Shown here: positions 35,871 to 45,174 of the stretch, piece after piece | How the letters are laid out: every line of letters begins with the position of its first letter | Position numbering within the stretch: position 1 is the first letter of the stretch | Source: Dyadobacter luteus | GTDB lineage: Bacteria; Bacteroidota; Bacteroidia; Cytophagales; Spirosomataceae | Assembly (NCBI RefSeq): GCF_003383615.1 | Contig: NZ_QNUL01000008.1 | Location: 124,001-188,000 of the forward strand | DNA length: 64,000 bases | Direction: 5' to 3' | The notes under the pieces: model-generated | What the model was told of the DNA's origin: nothing | The model's input: only the letters and a program-made list of their open reading frames with translations | Database searches by the model: none | Position numbers and translations under genes: made by a program

Positions 35871-37199
35871 GTGAAAGAATCCCCTAAAAACCATATACAA
35901 CAACCTGAGCTGCTGGCCTCACTTTCGGAGGTTCATTCATCAATATCAGTCCCGGAAGGAGCCGGCTTCTGGAAAAAAATGATGGCGTTTACCGGACCTG
36001 GTTTACTGGTAGCGGTAGGCTATATTGATCCGGGTAACTGGGCCACCGACATAGAAGGAGGATCCAGATTTGGCTATACGCTGTTGTCCGTTATCCTGAT
36101 TTCCAATCTGTTTGCCATGCTTTTGCAACATTTATCGCTCAAACTGGGCATAGCAGCAGGCCGGGATCTGGCGCAGGCATGTCGGGATTATTATTCCCGT
36201 CCGGTATCATTCGTATTGTGGATACTATCCGAGATCGCCATTGCTGCCACAGATTTGGCTGAAGTGATCGGTTCCGCAATCGCATTGAATCTGCTTTTCG
36301 GATTACCCCTGCCTGTTGGTGTTGTGTTTACTGCCCTGGACGTTCTGCTGGTTTTATATTTCCAACAAAAAGGTTTCCGTATCATTGAGAGCATCGTGGC
36401 CGGCCTGATGGGAATTATTCTGCTTTGTTTCGCCTACGAAATGATTGTTTCCCAGCCTTCCGTGGCTGGTATGCTGGATGGACTAATACCAAAAGCCGAG
36501 ATTGTAACCAATCCGGGCATGCTTTACATTGCTATAGGTATTTTGGGAGCCACTGTGATGCCGCATAATCTTTATCTCCATTCCAGCATTGTTCAGACAA
36601 GAGCATTTAACAAAGACGAAGCAGGCAAGAAATCAGCCATTAAGTTTGCCACCATCGATTCTACCGTCTCACTTGGACTTGCGTTTTTTATTAATGGTTC
36701 TATACTGATTCTTGCTGCCAGTGCTTTTCATAAAAACGGGCATTTTACAGTAGCAGATATTACAGATGCCTATCACTTACTGGATCCGATATTGGGTGTA
36801 AGTCTTGCCGGTGTATTTTTTGCACTCGCGCTTCTGGCATCCGGACAGAGCTCCACGCTTACCGGTACACTGGCCGGACAAATCGTCATGGAAGGATTTC
36901 TGAACATACGTTTAAAGGCATGGGTACGCAGACTTATCACCCGTGGAATCGCGATTGTTCCTGCATTGATAGTCGCATCAATATATGGAGAAAAAGGTAC
37001 AGCAGAATTACTCGTGCTTAGCCAGGTAATCCTTTCCCTGCAATTGAGTTTCGCCGTTGTCCCTCTTGTATTTTTCACTTCCAACAAGAAGATTATGGGT
37101 AAGTTTGCCAACTCTCGTATACTCACCATAATCAGCTGGATTATAACGCTTGTGATCATTGGATTGAACATTTTCCTTCTTTACAAAACCTTTTTTTGA
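35871..37199 (+). CDS. mntH: Nramp-family divalent metal transporter
   Basis: A 442-aa, 11-helix inner-membrane protein. Both Nramp metal-site motifs are intact: DPGN (53-56, in GYIDPGNWATD) and MPH (230-232, in GATVMPHNLYLHSS). It imports Mn2+ (and Fe2+) with protons. The start is GTG at 35871. The divergent DtxR/MntR-like regulator and the operator in the shared gap suggest it is off when metal is plentiful. Confidence 0.95.
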   Translation: MKESPKNHIQQPELLASLSEVHSSISVPEGAGFWKKMMAFTGPGLLVAVGYIDPGNWATDIEGGSRFGYTLLSVILISNLFAMLLQHLSLKLGIAAGRDLAQACRDYYSRPVSFVLWILSEIAIAATDLAEVIGSAIALNLLFGLPLPVGVVFTALDVLLVLYFQQKGFRIIESIVAGLMGIILLCFAYEMIVSQPSVAGMLDGLIPKAEIVTNPGMLYIAIGILGATVMPHNLYLHSSIVQTRAFNKDEAGKKSAIKFATIDSTVSLGLAFFINGSILILAASAFHKNGHFTVADITDAYHLLDPILGVSLAGVFFALALLASGQSSTLTGTLAGQIVMEGFLNIRLKAWVRRLITRGIAIVPALIVASIYGEKGTAELLVLSQVILSLQLSFAVVPLVFFTSNKKIMGKFANSRILTIISWIITLVIIGLNIFLLYKTFF

Positions 37200-37292
37200 G
37201 TATTAATCGAGCCTTGAATATTAATTTTTTGCGGGGCTGATAATAGTTTGCTTACGGTTTCCTACCTTTCGCCGTTTTTGTAAAAAATGTAG

Positions 37293-39239
37293 ATGGAATC
37301 GAAGCATAATATTGATAAAATTTCCGCCGCTGGCGTGCTTGTCGCATTCGGTATTATTTATGGCGACATAGGAACATCGCCGTTGTATGCCATGCAGGCG
37401 ATTTTATTAAACGAAGTCATTACAGAGGAACTGATTTATGGTTCCATATCCTGCGTTTTCTGGACGCTCTCTCTTTTAACCACCATCAAATACGTAATCC
37501 TGATCCTGCGCGCAGACAATCGCGGAGAGGGTGGGATTTTCGCGTTGTATGCCTTGGTTAGAAAACACGCCAAATGGCTCACTGTACCGGCTGTCATTGG
37601 TGGTAGTACCCTTCTTGCAGATGGTATCATTACGCCTCCCATTTCGGTTTCATCGGCTGTGGAAGGTTTGCAGCTCATTTATCCGGATATCCAGACCATC
37701 CCGATTGTTATCTCTATTCTCACTGTCATTTTTGTAATACAGGCCTTTGGCACCAAAGTTGTAGGGCGTGCTTTTGGCCCTATCATGGTTACATGGTTCA
37801 TGATGCTGGGCGTATTAGGATTCTTTCAGGTGATCAAACATCCTGAAATCCTCAGAGCCTTCAATCCGATGTATGGCATACGCCTGCTTACACAGCATCC
37901 CGGCGGTTTCTGGATGCTTGGAGCCGTATTCCTTTGTACAACAGGTGCCGAAGCACTCTACTCAGATTTAGGTCACTGCGGACGGGAAAATATACGAATC
38001 AGCTGGGTATTTGTTAAAATATGCCTTTTGCTTAACTATTTCGGACAAGGTGCATGGTTGATTTCGGAGCTGGGAAATACGCTGGAAGGCCGCAAACCTT
38101 TTTACGAAATTATGCCGGAATGGTGGTTGCTGCCAGGTGTAGTGATTGCGACAATGGCTGCAGTAATTGCGAGTCAGGCTGTAATTACCGGCTCGTTCAC
38201 ATTAATATCCGAAGCAATCCGGCTTAACTTCTGGCCTAAGGTTCGCCTTAATTACCCAAGTGATCAGAAAGGACAGCTTTATGTACCAAGTATCAACTGG
38301 TTGTTGTGGCTGGGTTGTACGGGTGTGGTATTGTATTTCGAAAAATCGTCAAATATGGAGGCGGCCTATGGTCTGGCAATTACACTTACCATGATCATGA
38401 CCACAATCCTATTCTCCTATTACCTGTATCTGAAAAGGGTAAATCTATACATCGTGATAGCATTTATGCTTTTCTACCTGTGTATAGAAATAAGTTTCCT
38501 TGGAGCAAACCTGCTTAAATTCACACATGGTGGCTGGTTCACAATTTTGGTAGGAGCGATTGTCGCAGGATTAATGACAGTATGGCTTCGCGCTTTCTAT
38601 ATCAAACTAAGACTTACCGAATACACCAAAATTGACAAGTTCCTGCCAGCCTTGCATGAGCTGAGCCGTGATATCAGTATTCCGAAATATGCTACGCACC
38701 TGGTTTTTATGACCAATGCTTCCCGCGCTACGGAAATCGAAACAAAGGTCATTTATTCTATTTTTCAAAAGCGGCCTAAACGGGCTGACATCTATTGGTT
38801 CCTGCATGTGGACACCACGGATGATCCGTATACAATGGAATACAAAGTGATGGCAGATGACGATGATGATGACAATGTAATCAAAATCAACTTCCGCTTA
38901 GGTTTTAGAGTCGAACAGCGTATTAACCTGTTTTTCAGGAAAGTGGTTGAAGATATGGTATTAAACAAAGAGGTTGATATTACCAGTCGTTACGAATCCC
39001 TGAACCGTCAGAACATTACCGGTGATTTCCGGTTCGTTGTATTGGAACGCTTCCTGTCATTTGAAAATGACCTTCCGTTCTTCGAGCAGATGGTAATGAA
39101 AACATACTTCTTTGTGAAAGATTTCACTACCGCGGAAGACAAATGGTTCGGGCTCGACAGCAGCTCTGTGAAGATCGAAAAAGTACCGTTGATCATCCGA
39201 CCAGTTGAAAACATCAAACTCAGAAGAGTTTATAACTAA
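37293..39239 (+). CDS. kup: KUP-type potassium transporter
   Basis: A 648-aa protein with the Kup signature FGIIYGDIGTSPLYAMQAIL at the first helix, about twelve helices to residue 450 and a cytoplasmic C-terminal domain. It takes up K+ with protons at the inner membrane. It lies 93 bp after mntH on the same strand, but the gap may hold its own promoter (a near match TACCTTTC). The acidic run ADDDDDDN in the soluble tail is unusual. It ends in a strong bidirectional terminator. Confidence 0.95.
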   Translation: MESKHNIDKISAAGVLVAFGIIYGDIGTSPLYAMQAILLNEVITEELIYGSISCVFWTLSLLTTIKYVILILRADNRGEGGIFALYALVRKHAKWLTVPAVIGGSTLLADGIITPPISVSSAVEGLQLIYPDIQTIPIVISILTVIFVIQAFGTKVVGRAFGPIMVTWFMMLGVLGFFQVIKHPEILRAFNPMYGIRLLTQHPGGFWMLGAVFLCTTGAEALYSDLGHCGRENIRISWVFVKICLLLNYFGQGAWLISELGNTLEGRKPFYEIMPEWWLLPGVVIATMAAVIASQAVITGSFTLISEAIRLNFWPKVRLNYPSDQKGQLYVPSINWLLWLGCTGVVLYFEKSSNMEAAYGLAITLTMIMTTILFSYYLYLKRVNLYIVIAFMLFYLCIEISFLGANLLKFTHGGWFTILVGAIVAGLMTVWLRAFYIKLRLTEYTKIDKFLPALHELSRDISIPKYATHLVFMTNASRATEIETKVIYSIFQKRPKRADIYWFLHVDTTDDPYTMEYKVMADDDDDDNVIKINFRLGFRVEQRINLFFRKVVEDMVLNKEVDITSRYESLNRQNITGDFRFVVLERFLSFENDLPFFEQMVMKTYFFVKDFTTAEDKWFGLDSSSVKIEKVPLIIRPVENIKLRRVYN

Positions 39240-39242
39240 CAG

Positions 39243-39277
39243 AAAAACCCTGATTGCCGGCGGCGATCAGGGTTTTT
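39243..39277. terminator. Bidirectional terminator between kup and the phosphoribosyltransferase gene
   Basis: A perfect 12-bp stem aaaaaccctgat (39243-39254) with atcagggttttt (39266-39277) and an 11-base loop. A/T tracts at both ends serve both converging genes. Confidence 0.9.
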
Positions 39278-39303
39278 CATTATTTCTTTATTTCCAATAA
39301 TAA

Positions 39304-39822
39304 CTACTTCAAATAAACTCCCTCCTTTGCTGAATCACTCAATATCACCTGCACGTGTTCGCTGATGGTTGTACTTAATGCATAACCGACATAATCCGCG
39401 TGAACAGGGAAAAGGTGATGGCTTCTGTCTACAACTACGGCTACCTGCACTTTTTTCATCCTTACCTTTAGAAAAGGTTCAAGTGCAAAAGCGAGGGTTC
39501 TCCCCGTATTCAAAACATCATCTGCAACCACTACCACTTTTCCTTCTACTTCAGTATCTCTATCGAAATGAATAAGACTTTGATGGTGAATATTCTTGTC
39601 AAAACGTAATTCAATCAGTTGAACATCCAGCGGTGAAATAGCGCTTAGTTCGGCCGTAAGCCTTTGTGCAAACGCATAACCTTCACCTGCAATACCTGCG
39701 ATGATAATGCTCTTTTCTTCGAAATTCTGTTCATAAATTTCAAAGGCAATACGACGAATCTTCTGGTTTGTCTGATGAGAACTGAGTATCTGGCGCCTGG
39801 ACTCTGTACTGATTTCGGTCAT
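39304..39822 (-). CDS. Phosphoribosyltransferase, PyrR-like
   Basis: About 172 aa from the ATG at 39822 (MTEISTESRRQIL); the longer frame from 39864 adds 14 residues that do not look homologous. The PRPP-binding loop VVVADDVLNTGRTLAFAL and the later VAVVVDRSHHLFPVHADYVG match type I phosphoribosyltransferases of the PyrR group. PyrR homologues act as uracil phosphoribosyltransferase and/or RNA-binding pyrimidine regulators; which applies here is open. It is the last gene in the minus-strand cluster from the glutamine-synthetase-like gene, 53 bp after the amidotransferase. Confidence 0.85.
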   Translation of the reverse strand: MTEISTESRRQILSSHQTNQKIRRIAFEIYEQNFEEKSIIIAGIAGEGYAFAQRLTAELSAISPLDVQLIELRFDKNIHHQSLIHFDRDTEVEGKVVVVADDVLNTGRTLAFALEPFLKVRMKKVQVAVVVDRSHHLFPVHADYVGYALSTTISEHVQVILSDSAKEGVYLK

Positions 39823-39875
39823 GTCAACTACTGGTATATAAAAATGTACTCGTAAAAGTAACAATCATCTTTTAA

Positions 39876-40586
39876 CTATTTCAAAGCATTCTCTACAAAT
39901 TTCCGAACCCATCCGGCAAATATCAGCTCATCAGAGCGCAGAGCCAGAGTGGCAATTCCCTCTCGTACTTTTTCAGCTCCTATACGCTCTACACGCAGTT
40001 CCATCAGTGCCTGGTTATATTCGCGGGGAAATTCCGGATGTGCCTGAACTCCTAACATTCTGTTTCCTACAGAGAACATGGCATTCGGACAATTGTCTGC
40101 GCTCGCTAAAAGTTGGCTATCAGGCGGAAGTTTTAAAACCTGATCCTGACACATCATCAGCAAATTCAACTCAGATTGTGCAGGTTGCATCCACAACTCC
40201 TGCTGCAACAGTTTCAGAGTATGTATTCCTACACACCAGCCTCCGGCATATTTTTCCACTTTCCCTCCCAATGCTTCTCCAAGTAACTGATGCCCAAAGC
40301 AAACACCTACGAATACACTTTGAGAGTGAAATATTTTTTGTACAAAATCCTTCAGTTTTTCAATCCATGGTTCCTTGTCATACACCGAACTTTTGGAACC
40401 CGTACAAATATACACATCGCATTCATCAGCCGATTCCGGAAAATGCCCGTTACATACATCGTAGAAACTAAAATCCCAGTCAGGAGCAACCTGCAAAAAT
40501 AACGCTGGAAACATCTGACCGTAATCACCGGCAATATGCACCAACTCTTCCCGTACATGATCACATTCCAGAAGACCGACTTTCAT
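39876..40586 (-). CDS. Type 1 glutamine amidotransferase
   Basis: A 236-aa class I glutamine amidotransferase with a full triad: C96 in VGVCFGHQ, H183 and E185 in VQAHPEF. It resembles free-standing GMP-synthase-like amidotransferases. Such proteins split the amide of glutamine or hydrolyse gamma-glutamyl compounds. Its neighbours (aldehyde dehydrogenase, SDR, glutamine-synthetase-like) suggest removal of a gamma-glutamyl group, the role PuuD has in E. coli, although PuuD is of a different subfamily. Cytoplasmic. Confidence 0.88.
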   Translation of the reverse strand: MKVGLLECDHVREELVHIAGDYGQMFPALFLQVAPDWDFSFYDVCNGHFPESADECDVYICTGSKSSVYDKEPWIEKLKDFVQKIFHSQSVFVGVCFGHQLLGEALGGKVEKYAGGWCVGIHTLKLLQQELWMQPAQSELNLLMMCQDQVLKLPPDSQLLASADNCPNAMFSVGNRMLGVQAHPEFPREYNQALMELRVERIGAEKVREGIATLALRSDELIFAGWVRKFVENALK

Positions 40587-40734
40587 AATTTAGCCGTGAG
40601 TTATGAGCTGAAAGCAATTAGCTGTTTAAATGAGATTTGTTTGAGTAATATCAAAAAGTTTTAAAACATCGTAAAAAATTTAGCCTTTGGAAATTTACAG
40701 CAACCATTGAATAACAGCTTAACGCCAACAGCTA

Positions 40735-42129
40735 TCAGCTGTCAGCTATCTTCAAATGAAATGACTTAGGCCGCGTCAACGCTTCATATCCAACTACAGA
40801 CAACGTACATCCTCTTCCTGAATTCTTGACGCCTGTCCAGGCCAAAGCGGGATCCAGATAGTCGCAGCGATTCATGAACCACGTGCCGGTTTGTACCTGT
40901 TCACCAATTTCCACCGCTTTCTCTACATCCTTTGTCCAAATAGATGCAGTAAGTCCGTAGGCGCTGTCGTTCATCAGGCTTATTGCTTCCTCATCGTTTT
41001 TTACGGACATAATTCCGACTACAGGCCCAAAAGTCTCCTCTGTCATAACACGCATAGAGTGACTAACATCTACCAATACTTGCGGTGCAAGGTAAGGTGT
41101 CCCTGGTTTATTGGCAGGAAACAAATCCGGATCAATGAGTGCCTTAGCACCTTGTGCAACTGCTTCGTCAATCTGTTTTTGAGCAAACTCCGCAGCCGAG
41201 GCTTTGACCATGGGTCCCAATGTTGTTTCCGAGTTAAGCGGATCACCCAACGTGTAGGTTTTCGTCAATGCTACGAATCCGTGAATAAACTTATCATAAA
41301 TAGCTTCATGTACATATATCCGTTCGATTCCGCAGCAGGATTGCCCCGAATTGAAGAACGCTCCATCCACCAGATTCTCCACTGCATTGGCAATATCGGC
41401 ATCTGCCCTCACATACGCAGGATCCTTTCCTCCTAACTCCAGCCCGGCAACAATAAACCGCTTGTTTACAGCAGTCTGAACAGCTTGGCCACCTTCTACC
41501 GAACCAGTAAAAGCGACATAATCGATACGCTCATCACCAATCACTTCGGCAACCTGATCGTGACTTAAATGCAAGTACTGGAAAACGCCCTCCGGCAAAC
41601 CGGCATATTCAAATGCTGCTGCATAACGTTCTGCACACAATGGAGTTTGTTGAGCATGTTTCAGAATTACAGCATTACCAGACAAAATCGCCGGAATAAC
41701 CGTATTGACTGAAGTCAGATAGGGATAATTCCATGGCGCTATCACGAAAACAACGCCTACGGGATCACGTCTGATAAAACGTGTAAAACCTTCCAGTTCT
41801 GCAACCTGCACATCAGCCAAAGCTTGCTCTGCTACGGAAATCATATAACGTGCTCGCTCCTGAAACCCCTTGCGAATTTCATTGGCTGTATACCTGACAG
41901 GCCGCCCCATCTGATGCGTCAGCTCCAAGCCGATTTCGTCAGCATGATCGAGAAAGTAGGTAATGAATTTTTCACAAATTGCTTTGCGCTCATCCAAAGT
42001 GGTTTTCTTCCACTCCTTTTGAGCAACAGTTGCTTTTGCAAGTACGGTTACGATCTGCGGTTCTGTGGCCAGTTCACGTTCAACATAAACCGAACCATCA
42101 ATAGGACTTATTGTTTTTTGAGTAGGCAT
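40735..42129 (-). CDS. Aldehyde dehydrogenase family protein
   Basis: A 464-aa NAD(P)-dependent aldehyde dehydrogenase. The oxyanion segment APWNYPYLTSVN, general base E231 in LELGGKDP and nucleophile C265 in NSGQSCC are all present. In this context it may oxidise a (gamma-glutamyl) aminoaldehyde or succinate semialdehyde; substrate is inferred from neighbours only. The 148-bp gap downstream contains AGCTATCAGCTGTCAGCT-like repeat DNA. Confidence 0.92.
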   Translation of the reverse strand: MPTQKTISPIDGSVYVERELATEPQIVTVLAKATVAQKEWKKTTLDERKAICEKFITYFLDHADEIGLELTHQMGRPVRYTANEIRKGFQERARYMISVAEQALADVQVAELEGFTRFIRRDPVGVVFVIAPWNYPYLTSVNTVIPAILSGNAVILKHAQQTPLCAERYAAAFEYAGLPEGVFQYLHLSHDQVAEVIGDERIDYVAFTGSVEGGQAVQTAVNKRFIVAGLELGGKDPAYVRADADIANAVENLVDGAFFNSGQSCCGIERIYVHEAIYDKFIHGFVALTKTYTLGDPLNSETTLGPMVKASAAEFAQKQIDEAVAQGAKALIDPDLFPANKPGTPYLAPQVLVDVSHSMRVMTEETFGPVVGIMSVKNDEEAISLMNDSAYGLTASIWTKDVEKAVEIGEQVQTGTWFMNRCDYLDPALAWTGVKNSGRGCTLSVVGYEALTRPKSFHLKIADS

Positions 42130-42139
42130 TTGGAGCTAT

Positions 42140-42215
42140 AGGCTTGGGGGATTAGGGCAAAGGGCTTGGGGCAAAGGGGAGAGGGTTAAGACCCTATGCC
42201 CTATGCCCCATGCTC
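42140..42215. repeat. G-run / C-run low-complexity repeat
   Basis: The gap between the SDR and aldehyde dehydrogenase genes holds several copies of gggcaaagggcttggg-like units followed by accctatgccctatgcccc, a rough inverted repeat around 42187-42190. It could fold as a long hairpin. No function is known. Confidence 0.5.
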
Positions 42216-42989
42216 TCATACCGGTGTTACATATGCAGAAGTAATACCGCCGTCTACCAGAAAATCAGTACCGGTTACAAAAGACGCCTCATCGGATGCC
42301 AGGAACAATGCAGCGTACGCCATTTCCTTGGCTTCTCCGAATCTCCCCATGGGTATATGAACCAAACGGCGTTGTTTTTTCTCCTCTGTATCCAGGAATT
42401 TCATTAGTAACTCCGTACGCAAAGGACCGGGACATAGTGCATTGACACGTATATTTTCACGTGCGTGAATAATGGCCAATTCTCTAGTAAGCGCTAGTAC
42501 GGCACCTTTACTGGCAGTGTAAGCAACCTGCGGCGTGGCTGCCCCTAAAATAGCTACGAACGACGCCGTATTGATAATAGAGCCGCCACCAGCACGTTTC
42601 AAGGCTGGTATACCATATTTACATCCTAAGAAAACACCCTTAGCATTGATGTTCATCGTCAGATCCCAAACTGCTTCTTCTGTAGTAACAGCATTGTCAT
42701 CATCGCTATGCATGATACCTGCATTATTGAAAATGACATTCAGCTTTCCGAATTTCTCTTCCGTAAAAGCAACAGCCGCCTCGCAATCAGACGCTTTGGA
42801 TACATCGGAATGAATAAAAAATGCTTCACCTCCTGCCGCATTGATCTCGTCGGCAGTAGCCTGGCCGCCTTCGTCGTTCACATCCGTGACTACAATTTTC
42901 GCTCCCTCCTTTGCAAAAAGCAAGGCGGTTTCCCGGCCAATTCCTCCACTACCGCCGGTAATAAGTGCAACTTTGTCTTTTAGGCGCAT
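42216..42989 (-). CDS. SDR family NAD(P)-dependent oxidoreductase
   Basis: A 257-aa classical short-chain dehydrogenase: nucleotide motif GGSGGIGRE (12-20), NNAG segment (IFNNAGIMH) and the YxxxK catalytic pair in VAYTASKGA. The C-terminus DFLVDGGITSAY is typical. It reduces or oxidises a hydroxyl/keto group; substrate unknown. It lies between the glutamine-synthetase-like and aldehyde dehydrogenase genes on the same strand. Confidence 0.92.
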   Translation of the reverse strand: MRLKDKVALITGGSGGIGRETALLFAKEGAKIVVTDVNDEGGQATADEINAAGGEAFFIHSDVSKASDCEAAVAFTEEKFGKLNVIFNNAGIMHSDDDNAVTTEEAVWDLTMNINAKGVFLGCKYGIPALKRAGGGSIINTASFVAILGAATPQVAYTASKGAVLALTRELAIIHARENIRVNALCPGPLRTELLMKFLDTEEKKQRRLVHIPMGRFGEAKEMAYAALFLASDEASFVTGTDFLVDGGITSAYVTPV

Positions 42990-43030
42990 TTTTTGTTGGT
43001 GTTAATATGTATGGGTGTTTGTATTTATTA

Positions 43031-43131
43031 CACAGAGAACCACGGAGATTATATCAGAGATACACAGAGTTTTTATTTTTTAGAGTATGGAAAACTCTGT
43101 GGCTCTCATTTTTCCTCAGTGGACCTCTGTG
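43031..43131. repeat. Nested inverted repeat (CACAGAG family)
   Basis: Outer arms cacagagaaccacggag (43031-43047) and ctcagtggacctctgtg (43115-43131) match in 14 of 17 positions; inside them a perfect 11-bp hairpin cacagagtttt (43063-43073) / aaaactctgtg (43091-43101). A related element is at 52139-52205 after ileS. Together they define a dispersed repeat family in this genome. It lies between the glutamine-synthetase-like and SDR genes. Confidence 0.8.
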
Positions 43132-43143
43132 CAACCTAAAAAC

Positions 43144-44505
43144 CTATATCTGCTCAAAATATCTCTTCCTCTCCCAATCCGTCACCGATTTATCATAAGC
43201 CTTTTGCTCAATCCGGAAAAAATGGCTGTAATGCTTTACCACATCTTCTCCGAATGTTTCTTTTGCAAAAGCACTATTCTCAAATAATGACGTTGCCTCC
43301 GCCAGCGAATACGGCACGCGCGGTAAATGAGCGGCTGCATAAATATCTCCGATGAAACATTCAGGCGGTTCAATTTTATTCTTAATACCATCCAATCCCG
43401 ATGCCAACGATGCAGCAAAAGCAAGATAGGGGTTACAATCCGCACCAGGAATCCTGCATTCGATTCGCAAACTTTCTCCTTTACCTACCACTCTGAAACC
43501 CGCCGTCCGGTTATCATAACTCCAGGCTAATCGTGTTGGTGCCCAGGAGCCATCTACATAACGTTTATAGGAGTTAATGGTCGGAGCATAAAAAGGCATC
43601 ACGTCAGGTACATGCTTAATCCAACCTCCCAGAAACCATTTAAAAATAGCTGAACCTTTAACCGGCCCTATTTGCTCATCTCCTACAAAAGCATTTTTCC
43701 CATCTTTCCACAAACTCAGGTGTAAATGACTGCTTGAACCCGCCTGGTCTGTCGCAAACTTGGCCATAAAAGTTATGGAAAGCCCCATAGAATCTGCAAT
43801 CTCTTTCAGGCATTGTTTATACACAACATGATGATCAGCCATGGCCAACACTTCCGAGTACCGTATATTCACTTCGTGCTGCCCCAGCCCCCATTCACCT
43901 TTGGAAGTCTCAACCGGAATACCTGACTTCTTTAAATGCCTGCGCACAGCAGCAGTATATTTTTCAGTGCGTGTTCCCTGTAATATGTGGTAGTCTTCCA
44001 GATAATATCCAGCAGGTTTCAGGTTCTGGTAATTTTGTTCAAAAGCCTGCCGGTAACTGTTTTCTAAAAGATAATATTCAAGTTCTGAAGCTGCTTTACA
44101 AATCAGTCCATCAGCTGAAAGTGCTTCAAGTTGTTTTCTCAGCACAGATCTCGGTGCAATATTTTCAGGCTGATGTGATTTGTCGTTATGGAGATCGCAA
44201 AGTACAATGGCGGTTTTGTCCAGCCAGGAGGCCAATCTTAATGTCAACAAATCCGGAACCATATGAAAATCACCATAACCCAATTCCCAGTTGGCATAAT
44301 CGTATCCTGGCACCGGCTCCATGGCAATGTCAGTTGTCAACAAATAATCACATCCATGCGTACCTGAGTTGCACACATCATCGAGGAAAAATTCGGCATC
44401 AACCCTTTTTCCAAGAAGCCGGCCATAATGATCGGTAAAAGCAACGATGACTGTCTCCAGCTGATCATCCTGTATTAACTGTCTTAGTCCTTCCAGTGTA
44501 AGCAT
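43144..44505 (-). CDS. Glutamine-synthetase family protein (PuuA/GlnT-like)
   Basis: A 453-aa protein. The N-terminal beta-grasp has FTDHYGRLLGKRVDAEFF. The catalytic domain shows SELEYYLL, GLGQHEVNIRYSE, SSHLHLSLW and RTAGFRVVGKGESLRIECR, the metal- and ATP-binding pattern of class I glutamine synthetases. The adenylylation-loop tyrosine context of true GlnA is not evident and the neighbours are catabolic, so it is more likely a gamma-glutamyl-amine ligase (as PuuA) than the main glutamine synthetase. It is the first gene of the amine-type cluster. Confidence 0.87.
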   Translation of the reverse strand: MLTLEGLRQLIQDDQLETVIVAFTDHYGRLLGKRVDAEFFLDDVCNSGTHGCDYLLTTDIAMEPVPGYDYANWELGYGDFHMVPDLLTLRLASWLDKTAIVLCDLHNDKSHQPENIAPRSVLRKQLEALSADGLICKAASELEYYLLENSYRQAFEQNYQNLKPAGYYLEDYHILQGTRTEKYTAAVRRHLKKSGIPVETSKGEWGLGQHEVNIRYSEVLAMADHHVVYKQCLKEIADSMGLSITFMAKFATDQAGSSSHLHLSLWKDGKNAFVGDEQIGPVKGSAIFKWFLGGWIKHVPDVMPFYAPTINSYKRYVDGSWAPTRLAWSYDNRTAGFRVVGKGESLRIECRIPGADCNPYLAFAASLASGLDGIKNKIEPPECFIGDIYAAAHLPRVPYSLAEATSLFENSAFAKETFGEDVVKHYSHFFRIEQKAYDKSVTDWERKRYFEQI

Positions 44506-44538
44506 AGTAAGTTTATTTACCGGGATATGTTCAATATA

Positions 44539-45162
44539 TCATCTCAACTTCTCAACACGTGCACTCATAGGAAATTTCAAAATCACCTTCTTACCTGATG
44601 CCTTTTCCAGAACGGGCGTCAGGATTTTAGTAGCATTTTCTTCCGTTTGCTTTAGAATCCCCATATCAAGCGCCGACTTCTGAATCTGTTTTTCTGCTTG
44701 CTTGTAGGCATCCTGAACCAATTTTGCCTCTTCCATAAAGGCATATTCAGTATTGTAAACTTTCGATTTTTCGTGATCTATTTTAAACACACACAGCTCC
44801 GGCTCGGGCATGTGCACCACCAGCGTTTCCTGTTCGGAAGTAATATCAGCAATATTGATCTTCGTCAAATCCACACAACCAATCGCTTCTCCCTGAACAA
44901 TCAGAACCGCTTTTGCATTCGGAAGCCACATCTTCACAATTTCCTGCTCCACTACATCCTTGAAATTGTACTTCACCAGCTCCAGTTTGCCCATCGCAGT
45001 GATTTCCTGCAGCACAATTGTATGAACAGTTTCAGTCTGATCTTTACCCGAAAATAAGCTCTTCAGACCATCACCGTGCATTACTGAATTCCAGATGGCG
45101 CGCGCTCCGATTAACAATACTACAATTACGGCTAAACGTACCAACCACGACAATATCCTCAT
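44539..45162 (-). CDS. DUF4230 membrane-anchored protein
   Basis: A 207-aa protein with one N-terminal helix (about 5-27) and a soluble domain matching DUF4230: ETVHTIVLQEITAMGKLELV and TEQETLVVHMPEPEL-like strands, then a long helix with many K/E residues (about 145-190). Function unknown. Its start is 12 bp past the stop of the BASS transporter gene, so the two are co-transcribed. Confidence 0.85.
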   Translation of the reverse strand: MRILSWLVRLAVIVVLLIGARAIWNSVMHGDGLKSLFSGKDQTETVHTIVLQEITAMGKLELVKYNFKDVVEQEIVKMWLPNAKAVLIVQGEAIGCVDLTKINIADITSEQETLVVHMPEPELCVFKIDHEKSKVYNTEYAFMEEAKLVQDAYKQAEKQIQKSALDMGILKQTEENATKILTPVLEKASGKKVILKFPMSARVEKLR

Positions 45163-45174
45163 GACTATTTTGAT

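Noticed and set aside
43144..44505. Main glutamine synthetase glnA
   Set aside because: Catabolic neighbours and sequence type favour a PuuA/GlnT-like ligase; not excluded, but less likely.
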